Translations under genes and position numbers: made by a program
The notes under the pieces: model-generated
Told to the model about the DNA's origin: nothing
The model's database searches: none
What the model saw: only the letters and a program-made list of their open reading frames with translations
Source of the DNA: Streptomyces fungicidicus
GTDB taxonomy: Bacteria; Actinomycetota; Actinomycetes; Streptomycetales; Streptomycetaceae
Length of the DNA: 64,000 bases
NCBI RefSeq assembly: GCF_003665435.1
Contig: NZ_CP023407.1
Coordinates: forward strand, 3,844,001-3,908,000
Reading direction: 5' to 3'
In this document: piece by piece, positions 43,842 through 50,861 of the stretch
Numbering within the stretch: the stretch's first letter is position 1
Layout of the letters: each line of letters starts with the position of its first letter

Positions 43842-44708
43842 TCACCCTTCGGCTTGCCTATAGATAACGGTGGTGCTGCCCACGACGATCCGCGAGCCGT
43901 CGCGGAGCGTAGCGCGGGTGGTGTGCTGCCCGTCCACCACGATGCCGTTGGTGGACCCGAGATCCTGGATCGTCGAGGGCGTTCCGGTCCGGATCTCGCA
44001 GTGCCGGCGGGACACGCCGGGGTCGTCGATCCGCACGTCGGCTTCGGTGCTGCGGCCCATCACGAGGGTGGCGCGGGAGATCTGGTGGCGGGCGCCGTTG
44101 ATCTCGACCCAGTAGCGGGTGCGTCCACCGGGCGCGGCGGCCGGGGGCTGCTGGCCGCCGGCGGGCCCCGGGTAGCCGTAACCGCCGCCGGGCCTGCCGC
44201 CGGGGGGCGGCGCGGACGGCATCGGCGGCGCGGCCGCGGGGCCGGCCTGCGGGTAGCCGTAGCCGCCGGGGCGGCCGGCCGGCGGGGCGGCCGCTCCGCC
44301 GGGAGCGCCCGGGGCGCCGGGGGACTGGCTGGCGGAGGACGCGAGCGTGCGGCTGCGCACCCGGTACAGCCCGGTGTCGAGGTCCTCGGCCTTCTCCAGG
44401 TGCACCTTGATCGGGCCCATGAAGGTGTAGCGCTGCTGCTTGGCGTAGTCGCGCACCATGCCGGCGAGCTCGTCGCCGAGCTGGCCGGAGTACGGGCTGA
44501 GCCGCTCGAAGTCGGGGGTGCTCAGTTCGACGATGAAGTCGTTGGGCACGACGGTGCGGTCGCGGTTCCAGATGGTGGCGTTGTTGTCGCACTCACGCTG
44601 GAGCGCTCCCGCGATCTCCACGGGCTGCACCTCGGACTTGAACACCTTGGCGAAGGTGCCGTTGACCAGACCTTCGAGACGCTGCTCGAACTTCTTCAGG
44701 ACTCCCAT
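43842..44708 (-). CDS. fhaA: FHA-domain protein FhaA with DUF3662
   Basis: This 288-residue cytoplasmic protein has an N-terminal DUF3662 domain (about residues 1-115: FEQRLEGLVNGTFAKVFKSE), a Pro/Gly-rich linker and a C-terminal FHA domain (MGRSTEADVRI, SRRHCEIR, DLGSTNGIVVDG). FhaA binds the phosphorylated pseudokinase domain of MviN/MurJ in mycobacteria. It heads the leftward operon; GGAGGAGG stands before the ATG. Confidence 0.95.
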   Translation of the reverse strand: MGVLKKFEQRLEGLVNGTFAKVFKSEVQPVEIAGALQRECDNNATIWNRDRTVVPNDFIVELSTPDFERLSPYSGQLGDELAGMVRDYAKQQRYTFMGPIKVHLEKAEDLDTGLYRVRSRTLASSASQSPGAPGAPGGAAAPPAGRPGGYGYPQAGPAAAPPMPSAPPPGGRPGGGYGYPGPAGGQQPPAAAPGGRTRYWVEINGARHQISRATLVMGRSTEADVRIDDPGVSRRHCEIRTGTPSTIQDLGSTNGIVVDGQHTTRATLRDGSRIVVGSTTVIYRQAEG

Positions 44709-45218
44709 GGGGCACCTCCTCCGTCGCCACTGTCCTGTGTTCTGCCCGGTGCACGGTTTCGTGCACCGCCTACCTGGTACTGCTTACTGATCGTATCCAC
44801 GCGTCGGTCGATCGGCTGGTTCCCCCTGTCCGCCCGGTCGACGGGTGTCGACGCCTGACGAAGTTCCCTCCGGGGGCCCTCTTCGAACTCCTTCGGCGAA
44901 CTCCTTCGGCCGTGCTGGTGCGCGTCGTTCTGCCATGGATCGTAGAGGGGGCCGAAGACCAGTGTCCCGCACCCGGCTGTGGACTCCGTCCTGCTCCTGG
45001 GGAGACGGGGACTACCGGTACGAGGTTGATACGTGAGGCGGTCATGGCCGCGACATGAGCGGCCGGGCCGGGAGGCGGTGCGGGGCCCCGCGGACGGCCG
45101 GGGTTGGCCGGGCCGGCCGCGGGGAAAGGGATGTGAATCCACCCCGGCCAGCGTGCTAATGTTCTGGGTGTCGGAAGGCGCAGGGCCCCCAGGGGCAGGG
45201 CCGGAAGACACACCCAAT
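44709..45218. other. Gene-poor region between fhaA and tRNA-Leu
   Basis: These 510 bases should contain the promoter of the fhaA operon and that of tRNA-Leu. The only structure I see is a 13-base tandem repeat (CGAACTCCTTCGG twice, 44884-44909). Open frames here are artefacts running through the tRNA. Confidence 0.5.
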
Positions 45219-45302
45219 GCGCGGGTGGCGGAATAGGCAGACGCGCTGGATTCAGGTTCCAGTGCCCGCAAGGGCGTGGGGGTTCAACTCCCCCCTCGCG
45301 CA
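45219..45302 (+). tRNA. tRNA-Leu (CAG)
   Basis: 84-base class II tRNA without encoded CCA. The acceptor GCGCGGG pairs with CTCGCGC (one G-T pair), the anticodon stem is CTGGA/TCCAG with anticodon CAG at 45253-45255, the variable arm is TGCCCGCAAGGGCG, and the T arm contains GGTTCAACTCC. tRNA-Leu follows fhaA in mycobacteria too. Confidence 0.96.
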
Positions 45303-45313
45303 CATCGAGAAAC

Positions 45314-45367
45314 CGACGAAACGGGTCTCGGTCAGACGAAAGTCTCGACCGGGGCCCGTTTCTCGTC
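45314..45367 (+). terminator. Terminator after tRNA-Leu
   Basis: Long imperfect inverted repeat (arms 45314-45333 and 45346-45367, for example AACGGGTCTCGGTC / GACCGGGGCCCGTT) with an inner AGAC-GAAA-GTCT hairpin. Confidence 0.75.
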
Positions 45368-45553
45368 GTACGGCCGGTTGTGAGCCATCACACAGCTCCC
45401 GGTCGGGCGTCGCCCAGGGCCCCGCAGTGATCTATTTCACGGCGGGGCCTTCTTCGTGACGTGAGCATCGCCGGCTGTGTCGGGCCGGCCCGTCACTCCC
45501 TCCGTCCCGCGGTCGCGGCGGCCCTTGGCGCGTGTGAGGCGCGTCACTCCTGG

Positions 45554-45569
45554 ATACCCCCGGGGGCAT
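45554..45569. promoter_or_regulatory. CstR/CsoR-type operator 1
   Basis: ATACCCCCGGGGGCAT, an almost perfect inverted repeat of the ATACCC..GGGTAT type bound by CsoR-family repressors, 80 bases before the CstB-like gene. Confidence 0.65.
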
Positions 45570-45600
45570 AAACCCGATCTTGTTACGGTTGGGCTCAGGC

Positions 45601-45616
45601 ATACCCCCCAGGGTAT
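45601..45616. promoter_or_regulatory. CstR/CsoR-type operator 2
   Basis: ATACCCCCCAGGGTAT, with perfect 6-base outer arms, 33 bases before the CstB-like gene start. With operator 1 it brackets the probable promoter. Confidence 0.8.
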
Positions 45617-45648
45617 TTCCGAACAGCCTCCATCCCCGAGGAGAAGCG

Positions 45649-47019
45649 ATGATCACCGTCCTGCCCGTCGAGACCCCCGGCCTCGGTGACCGCACCTATC
45701 TCGCCCACGACGGTTCCGTGGCCCTGGTGGTCGACCCCCAGCGCGACCACGACCGCGTCACCGCGCTCGCCGACGCCGCCGGGGTGCGGATCACCCACGT
45801 CTTCGAGACCCACATCCACAACGACTACGTCACCGGCGGCCTGGCCCTGGCCCGTGAGGCGGGCGCGCGGTACCTGGTGAACGCCGACGACGAGGTCGCG
45901 TACGAGCGGGTCCCGGTCCGCGACGGCCAGGTGATCGAGGTCGGCGACACCATGCGGGTACGGGTGATCCACACCCCGGGCCACACCCACACCCACCTGT
46001 CCTACGCCCTGGAGGCCGACGGGGAGCAGGTCGCGGTGTTCACCGGGGGCTCCCTGCTGTACGGCACCACCGGACGGCCGGACCTGCTGGGGCCGGACCA
46101 CACCGACACGCTGGTGCGGGCCCAGTGGCGCTCCGCGCGACGGCTGGCCGAGGAACTGCCGGACGAAACGGCCGTCTACCCCACCCACGGGTTCGGCTCC
46201 TTCTGCTCCGCGACCCAGGCCACCGGCCTGTCCAGCACCATCGGCGAGGAGAAGCGGACCAACACCGCGCTGACCGCCGGCGAGGAGGCCTACGTCGAGC
46301 AGCTGCTGGCGGGCCTGGACGCCTTCCCGGCCTACTACGCCCACATGGGCCCGGCCAACGCCGGCGGGCCCGGCGCGCCGGACCTGTCGGCGCCGTCCGT
46401 GGCGGACCCCGCGGAGCTGCGGCGCCGGATCGAGGCCGGTGAGTGGGTGGTCGACCTGCGCGACCGCACCGCCTTCGCGGCCGGGCACCTGGCGGGCAGC
46501 CTCAACTTCGGCCTGGACGGCCAGTTCGTCACCTACCTCGGCTGGCTGATCCCGTGGGGCACCCCGGTGACGCTGCTCGGCGAGAGTGCCGAGGACGTGG
46601 CCGAGGCCCAGCGCGAGCTGGTCCGCATCGGCATCGACCGCCCGGCCGCCATGGCCACCGGCGGCCCCGGCGACTGGGCCGGCGGCGAGCCCCTGGCCTC
46701 CTACGAGCGCGCCACCTTCGGCGACCTGAAGGCCGCCCTCGGCGACGACGACCTCGTCGTCCTCGACGTACGCCGCGACCAGGAGCGCGCCGAGGCGCAC
46801 ATCCCGGGCTCGGCGCACATCCCCATTCACGAGGTGCCGGGCCGCCTCGACGAGATCCCCGCGGGCCGGGTCTGGGTGCACTGCGCCGGCGGCTACCGCG
46901 CCGGGATCGTCGCCGCGCTGCTCCACGCCCGCGGCCGTGACGTCGTCGCCGTCGACGACAGCTTCGACAACGCCCTCGGCCTGGGGCTGTGCCCCGCCGC
47001 CCCCGCCGCCCGTTCCTGA
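45649..47019 (+). CDS. CstB-like persulfide dioxygenase-rhodanese fusion
   Basis: This 456-residue protein has three parts. The N-terminal metallo-beta-lactamase domain (about 1-240) holds the iron ligands in FETHIHNDYVTGG, HTPGHTHTHLSY and PTHGFGSFC, as in ETHE1-type persulfide dioxygenases. The middle rhodanese-like domain (about 255-350) lacks the active Cys. The C-terminal rhodanese (about 365-450) has the active loop WVHCAGGYRAG. This is the layout of Staphylococcus CstB, which oxidises persulfides to thiosulfate. ATG 45649 has GAGGAGAA upstream. Two CstR-type operators precede it and a rhodanese-membrane gene follows after 28 bases. Confidence 0.88.
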   Translation: MITVLPVETPGLGDRTYLAHDGSVALVVDPQRDHDRVTALADAAGVRITHVFETHIHNDYVTGGLALAREAGARYLVNADDEVAYERVPVRDGQVIEVGDTMRVRVIHTPGHTHTHLSYALEADGEQVAVFTGGSLLYGTTGRPDLLGPDHTDTLVRAQWRSARRLAEELPDETAVYPTHGFGSFCSATQATGLSSTIGEEKRTNTALTAGEEAYVEQLLAGLDAFPAYYAHMGPANAGGPGAPDLSAPSVADPAELRRRIEAGEWVVDLRDRTAFAAGHLAGSLNFGLDGQFVTYLGWLIPWGTPVTLLGESAEDVAEAQRELVRIGIDRPAAMATGGPGDWAGGEPLASYERATFGDLKAALGDDDLVVLDVRRDQERAEAHIPGSAHIPIHEVPGRLDEIPAGRVWVHCAGGYRAGIVAALLHARGRDVVAVDDSFDNALGLGLCPAAPAARS

Positions 47020-47047
47020 ACCCCGACAACCGACAGGAGATCAACGC

Positions 47048-47629
47048 GTGACCACCCCCACCACCCCCCGGGGCCTGACCATCGACGAACTGCGCGCCCG
47101 GCTCGACTCCGCGAGCCCGCCCCGGCTGCTCGACGTCCGGTCCCCCGCCGAGTTCGAGGGAGCGCACATCCCCGGCTCCTACAACGTCCCCCTGAACACC
47201 CTGCGCGAGCACCGCGCGGAGCTGACGAAGCACCTGGACACCGACGTGGTGCTGGTGTGCCGCTCCGGCCAGCGCGCGGGCCAGGCCGAACGCGCGCTCG
47301 CCGAGGCCGGACTGCCCGGTCTGGCGGTCCTGTCGGGCGGCATGACCGCCTGGGAGAAGTCCGGTGCCCCGACGAACTACGGCCAGGAGCGCTGGGACAT
47401 GGAACGCCAGGTCCGCCTGGTCGCCGGCTCCCTGGTGCTGGTCGGCGCCGTCGGCAGCTTCTTCGTCCCCGGCCTTCAGGCGCTGTCCGCGTTCGTCGGC
47501 GGCGGACTGGCCTTCGCCGCGATCAGCAACACCTGCGCCATGGGCGTGATGCTCTCGAAGATGCCGTGGAACCGCACCCCGTCCTTCGACCCGCGCAAGG
47601 CCGTCGCCCAACTCGCCGACGGCAGGTGA
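47048..47629 (+). CDS. Rhodanese with C-terminal DUF2892 membrane domain
   Basis: This 193-residue sulfurtransferase has its rhodanese domain at residues 1-115 (LLDVRSPAEFEGAHIPGSYN, active Cys in VVLVCRSGQRA). DUF2892 follows, with two membrane segments (VAGSLVLVGAVGSFFVPGL, then a Gly/Ala-rich second segment ending in ISNTCAMG) after the marker MERQVRL. The layout is that of E. coli YgaP, which binds sulfane sulfur or nitric oxide on cysteines. GTG 47048 has AGGAG at 7-base spacing. It belongs to the CstB-like gene's operon. Confidence 0.9.
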   Translation: MTTPTTPRGLTIDELRARLDSASPPRLLDVRSPAEFEGAHIPGSYNVPLNTLREHRAELTKHLDTDVVLVCRSGQRAGQAERALAEAGLPGLAVLSGGMTAWEKSGAPTNYGQERWDMERQVRLVAGSLVLVGAVGSFFVPGLQALSAFVGGGLAFAAISNTCAMGVMLSKMPWNRTPSFDPRKAVAQLADGR

Positions 47630-47634
47630 GCACC

Positions 47635-48495
47635 ATGACGCTGACGCTCGTCCTGGTCCTCGCGCTGCTGGTGGGCCTCTCCCTCGGTCTGCTCGGGGGA
47701 GGCGGGTCGATCCTGACCGTGCCGCTGCTGGTCTACGTCGCGGGCATGGACGCCAAGGAGGCCATCGCCACCTCCCTGTTCGTCGTCGGCGTCACCTCCG
47801 CCGTGGGCATGATCAACCATGCCCGCGGCGGGCGGGTCCGCTGGCGCACCGGCGTCCTGTTCGGCGCCGCCGGCATGGCGGGCGCCTACACCGGCGGGCT
47901 CGTCGGCGGCCACATCCCCGACGCCGTGCTGCTGGTCGCCTTCGCGGTCATGATGATCGTCACCGCCGCCGCGATGCTCCGGGGCCGCCGTAACCCCGAC
48001 CCCGACCGGGCCCACCGGCAGCTTCCGGTGGGACGGGTGCTGCTGGACGGCGCGGCCGTCGGCCTGGCCACCGGCCTGGTCGGCGCGGGCGGCGGCTTCC
48101 TCGTGGTCCCCGCGCTGGCGCTGCTGGGCGGACTGTCCATGCCGGTGGCCATCGGCACCTCGCTGCTGGTCATCGCGATGAAGTCGGCGGCCGGCTTCGC
48201 CGGCTACCTCTCCAGCGTCCAGATCGACTGGGGCCTGACCCTGGCCGTCACCGCGTTCGCGGTCGTCGGCAGCCTCGCCGGCGCGCGGCTGGCCGGGCGC
48301 GTCCCCGCGGACGTCCTCTCCCGGCTGTTCGCCTGGTTCGTCCTGGCCATGGGCACCTTCGTCCTGGTCCAGCAGACACCCGCCCACATCGCCGTCCCGG
48401 TCCTCGCCGCCCTCGCGGCGCTGGGCGCCGGAGCGGGCGTCTGCTACGGCCTCGTCGCCCGCTGCCCGCTGCGACGCGCCGTCCACAGGACCTAG
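47635..48495 (+). CDS. TauE/SafE-family sulfite/anion exporter
   Basis: This 286-residue polytopic protein has about eight membrane segments in two half-repeats, each opening with a Gly-rich motif (LSLGLLGGGGSILTVPLLVY and TGLVGAGGGFLVVPALALLG), the TauE/SafE hallmark. It likely exports sulfite or a related sulfur anion formed by persulfide oxidation; in S. aureus a tauE gene belongs to the cst locus. ATG 47635 has GGCAGGTGAG upstream; GTG 47626, overlapping the previous stop by 4 bases, is possible. Confidence 0.88.
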   Translation: MTLTLVLVLALLVGLSLGLLGGGGSILTVPLLVYVAGMDAKEAIATSLFVVGVTSAVGMINHARGGRVRWRTGVLFGAAGMAGAYTGGLVGGHIPDAVLLVAFAVMMIVTAAAMLRGRRNPDPDRAHRQLPVGRVLLDGAAVGLATGLVGAGGGFLVVPALALLGGLSMPVAIGTSLLVIAMKSAAGFAGYLSSVQIDWGLTLAVTAFAVVGSLAGARLAGRVPADVLSRLFAWFVLAMGTFVLVQQTPAHIAVPVLAALAALGAGAGVCYGLVARCPLRRAVHRT

Positions 48496-48563
48496 CGTCC
48501 CCCGCCCTCGCCGCCGCCCCGGTGCGCCGTCCCCCGGCCCACCGGGGCGGCGGCGTGCTGGGC

Positions 48564-48589
48564 GGAATGTCCCGCTGGGTCCTGGTGTT
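48564..48589 (+). promoter_or_regulatory. SigR-type promoter of the second thioredoxin gene
   Basis: GGAAT at 48564-48568, an 18-base spacer and GTT at 48587-48589 match the SigR consensus exactly. It lies 59 bases before the thioredoxin ATG, and the CstR-type operator 48592-48607 begins 2 bases after it. Confidence 0.65.
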
Positions 48590-48591
48590 AT

Positions 48592-48607
48592 GTACCCCAG
48601 GGGGTAT
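48592..48607. promoter_or_regulatory. CstR/CsoR-type operator 3
   Basis: GTACCCCAGGGGGTAT, an inverted repeat matching the other operators at 15 of its central and outer positions by eye, placed over the expected transcription start of the thioredoxin-cstR transcript. Confidence 0.75.
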
Positions 48608-48647
48608 CAACAACCCCTCGCCCCGGCCAACCGGAAGGAACCCTCCC

Positions 48648-49004
48648 ATGAGCACCGTGGATCTCACCGCCGCCGACTTCGAGAACACCGTCACCGGCAA
48701 CGACATCGTCCTCGTCGACTTCTGGGCCTCCTGGTGCGGACCGTGCCGGACGTTCGCCCCCGTCTACGAGAAGGCCTCCCGGACCCACTCCGACATCGTC
48801 TTCGGCAAGGTCGACACCGAGGCCGAGCAGAGCCTGGCCGCCGCGGCGGACATCACCTCGATCCCCACCCTGATGGCCTTCCGTGAGGGCGTCCTGGTCT
48901 TCTCCCAGCCCGGAGCCCTGCCGCCCCAGGCCCTGGACCAGCTGATCACCGCCGTCCGCGGGCTCGACATGGACGAGGTCCGCGCCTCCCTCGCCGCCCA
49001 GTGA
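48648..49004 (+). CDS. Thioredoxin (second copy, in sulfur cluster)
   Basis: This 118-residue thioredoxin has active site WCGPC in LVDFWASWCGPCRTF at about residues 32-36 and cis-Pro loop SIPTL near 75. It differs from the trxA product in length and sequence. GGAAGGAA precedes the ATG. In this context it most likely reduces protein persulfides or rhodanese cysteines (inference). It is co-transcribed with the CstR-like gene 41 bases downstream. Confidence 0.93.
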   Translation: MSTVDLTAADFENTVTGNDIVLVDFWASWCGPCRTFAPVYEKASRTHSDIVFGKVDTEAEQSLAAAADITSIPTLMAFREGVLVFSQPGALPPQALDQLITAVRGLDMDEVRASLAAQ

Positions 49005-49045
49005 CCACGGCCGGCCCCCGGCCGGTCCTTCGAGAGGAACACCCC

Positions 49046-49312
49046 ATGGTCCAGCTCCCCGCCGACCGGGTGCGGTCGGCCGCCAACAGGCTCAAGCGTG
49101 CCCAGGGCCAGCTCGCCGGCGTCGTGCGCATGCTGGAGGAGGGGCGCGACTGCGAGGACGTCGTCACCCAGCTCGCCGCGGTCAACCGCGCGCTGGACCG
49201 GGCCGGCTTCGCCATCGTCGCCAGCGGCCTCGAACAGTGCCTGACCGGGGAGGGCGGCGCCGACAGCCTCGACACCAAGAAGATGGAGCGGCTCTTCCTC
49301 TCCCTCTCCTGA
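49046..49312 (+). CDS. CstR-like persulfide-sensing repressor (copy 1)
   Basis: This 88-residue all-helical CsoR-family repressor has DNA-contact Arg/Lys/Gln in RVRSAANRLKRAQGQLAG. The sensing cysteines are Cys36 (GRDCEDV) and Cys65 (GLEQCL). The residue at the copper-ligand His position of CsoR (61) is Gly, so copper sensing is unlikely; a Cys-x-Cys pair of this kind marks CstR, which forms di- to tetrasulfide links with sulfane sulfur. ATG 49046 has GAGAGGAAC upstream; an open extension to 49001 is less likely. Confidence 0.87.
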   Translation: MVQLPADRVRSAANRLKRAQGQLAGVVRMLEEGRDCEDVVTQLAAVNRALDRAGFAIVASGLEQCLTGEGGADSLDTKKMERLFLSLS

Positions 49313-49331
49313 GGCGCCCCGCCCCGGGCCG

Positions 49332-49727
49332 TCAGGAGGGGGACAGGGCGTTCAGGGCGGCGTCCAGGCGGGCGGTGGCCTCCTCGGCCACGGGCTGCAG
49401 GGCGTCGAGACCGGTGAGGGTCACCATGGTGCCCGGGTCGAGGGCCTGGACGACCGTGTGGCCGCCCTCGCGGCGGACGACGACGTTGCACGGCAGCAGC
49501 AGCCCGATGGAGCGGTCGGCCTCCAGGGCGCGGTGGGCCAGCGGCGGGTTGCAGGCGCCCAGGATCAGGTAGTCCTCCATGTCATGGCCGAGCTTGGTCT
49601 TCAGGGTGGCCGTCACGTCGATCTCCGTGAGGACGCCGAAGCCCTGGTCCGCCAGGGCCTGCCGGACGGCGGTGACGGCGGCTGCGAAGTCGGCGGTGGC
49701 CAGACGGACGGTGCGGTCGTAGGACAC
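49332..49727 (-). CDS. DUF302 protein
   Basis: This 131-residue protein starts at GTG 49727 (GGAAGGAG at 9-base spacing). The DUF302 domain fills it: DFAAAVTAVRQALADQGFGV, EIDVTATLKTKLG, YLILGACNPPLAHRALEADR, and the single Cys in LLLPCNVVVR. Such proteins often occur with thiosulfate or sulfane-sulfur genes and may bind cofactors or sulfur through conserved residues; a biochemical role is not established. It lies 146 bases downstream of the second CstR-like gene, probably in one transcript. Confidence 0.85.
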   Translation of the reverse strand: MSYDRTVRLATADFAAAVTAVRQALADQGFGVLTEIDVTATLKTKLGHDMEDYLILGACNPPLAHRALEADRSIGLLLPCNVVVRREGGHTVVQALDPGTMVTLTGLDALQPVAEEATARLDAALNALSPS

Positions 49728-49873
49728 GGTGCGCGGCTCCTTCCGTGCGGAGAGCCCGGTTTCCCGGCGTCCGGCCGGGTACCCGCCGCGCCGGACGCGA
49801 TGCCGGGCCGGGGCCCCGCCGCGGCCTCGCCATTCGTCGGAGCCCCGGACGCGGTGACGGGGTGGGACGGTGC

Positions 49874-50152
49874 TCAGGCCAGCGACAGGAACAGCTTCTC
49901 CAGGCGGGCGCGCATCCGGTCCCGGTCGCCGTCCACCTGTCCGCCCTCGGCCATGCAGTGCTGCAGCCCCGTGGCGATGATCGCGAAACCGGCCCGGTCC
50001 AGGGCCCGGGAGACCGCGGCGAGCTGCGTGATCACGTCCTCGCAGTCGCGCCCCTCCTCGATCATCCTGATGATCCCCGCGATCTGGCCCTGCGCCCGGC
50101 GCAGCCGGTTGAGCACGCTCTTCAGCTCCTCGGCCGCCATGTCCAGCTCCAC
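49874..50152 (-). CDS. CstR-like persulfide-sensing repressor (copy 2)
   Basis: This 92-residue CsoR-family repressor is closely related to copy 1 (RLRRAQGQIAGIIRMIEEGR). Cys37 (GRDCEDV) and Cys66 (LQHCM) are the sensing pair. The copper His position is Gly again, although a His directly precedes the second Cys. GTG 50152 follows GGAGGAGG. It is divergent from a rhodanese gene, with operator 4 between them, so it probably controls both directions and itself. Confidence 0.87.
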   Translation of the reverse strand: MELDMAAEELKSVLNRLRRAQGQIAGIIRMIEEGRDCEDVITQLAAVSRALDRAGFAIIATGLQHCMAEGGQVDGDRDRMRARLEKLFLSLA

Positions 50153-50168
50153 GCATCCTCCTCCATAG

Positions 50169-50184
50169 ATACCCCTTAGGGTAT
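50169..50184. promoter_or_regulatory. CstR/CsoR-type operator 4
   Basis: ATACCCCTTAGGGTAT, with perfect 6-base arms, in the divergent gap between the second CstR-like gene and the rhodanese gene at 50263. Confidence 0.82.
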
Positions 50185-50262
50185 TCTAATCCGTTCCGTT
50201 TCGTTCCCTCCCCCGGACGACGAGACGACAAGACCGAGAGACGAAAGGCGACACCCCGCCCC

Positions 50263-50829
50263 ATGAGCACCCCCGCCACCATCGCCCCCGCCCAGGCCGC
50301 CGAGCGTCTGGGCGACTACACCGTCATAGACGTGCGCACCCCCGGCGAGTACGCCGCCGGCCACCTGCCCGGCGCCCACAACATCCCGCTGGACCACCTG
50401 CACACCGCGCTGCCCGCCCTCAAGACGGCGGCCGCCCGCGGCGAACTGCTGGTGGTGTGCGCCTCCGGCAACCGCTCCGCCACCGCCTGCGCGCAGCTCG
50501 CCGACGCCGACATCGCCGCCACCACCCTCACCGGCGGCACCACCGCCTGGTCCGCCGACGGCCACCGCGTCGACCGTGACGAGAACGCCAGGACCGCCTG
50601 GCCCATGGAACGCCAGGTCCGGCTCGCCGCCGGCTCCCTCGTCGTGGCCGGTCTCGCACTAGGCACCCGCTACCGGTCCGCGCGCTGGCTGTCCGCCGCC
50701 ATCGGGGGCGGCCTGGTCTTCTCCGCCGTCACCGACACCTGCGGCATGGCCGCCGCCCTGGCCAGGCTCCCGCACAACCAGCCCCGCACCACCGACCTGG
50801 ACGCCACCCTGCGAGCCCTCTCCCGGTGA
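50263..50829 (+). CDS. Rhodanese with C-terminal DUF2892 membrane domain (second copy)
   Basis: This 188-residue paralogue of the protein at 47048 has a rhodanese domain (VIDVRTPGEYAAGHLPGAHN, active Cys in LLVVCASGNRS), then the marker MERQVRL and two membrane segments (AAGSLVVAGLALG and AIGGGLVFSAVTDTCGM). The distal Cys in DTCGM is conserved between both copies (NTCAM). It is transcribed divergently from the second CstR-like gene. Confidence 0.9.
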   Translation: MSTPATIAPAQAAERLGDYTVIDVRTPGEYAAGHLPGAHNIPLDHLHTALPALKTAAARGELLVVCASGNRSATACAQLADADIAATTLTGGTTAWSADGHRVDRDENARTAWPMERQVRLAAGSLVVAGLALGTRYRSARWLSAAIGGGLVFSAVTDTCGMAAALARLPHNQPRTTDLDATLRALSR

Positions 50830-50861
50830 CCGCGGCCACCGGGTGCGCGGGGCCGTGCTGA

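Noticed and set aside
44696..45303. Leftward frames of 177 and 191 codons over tRNA-Leu, beginning like MREGGVEPPRPCGH
   Set aside because: They run antisense through tRNA-Leu; this peptide is a well-known false annotation from tRNA-Leu genes.
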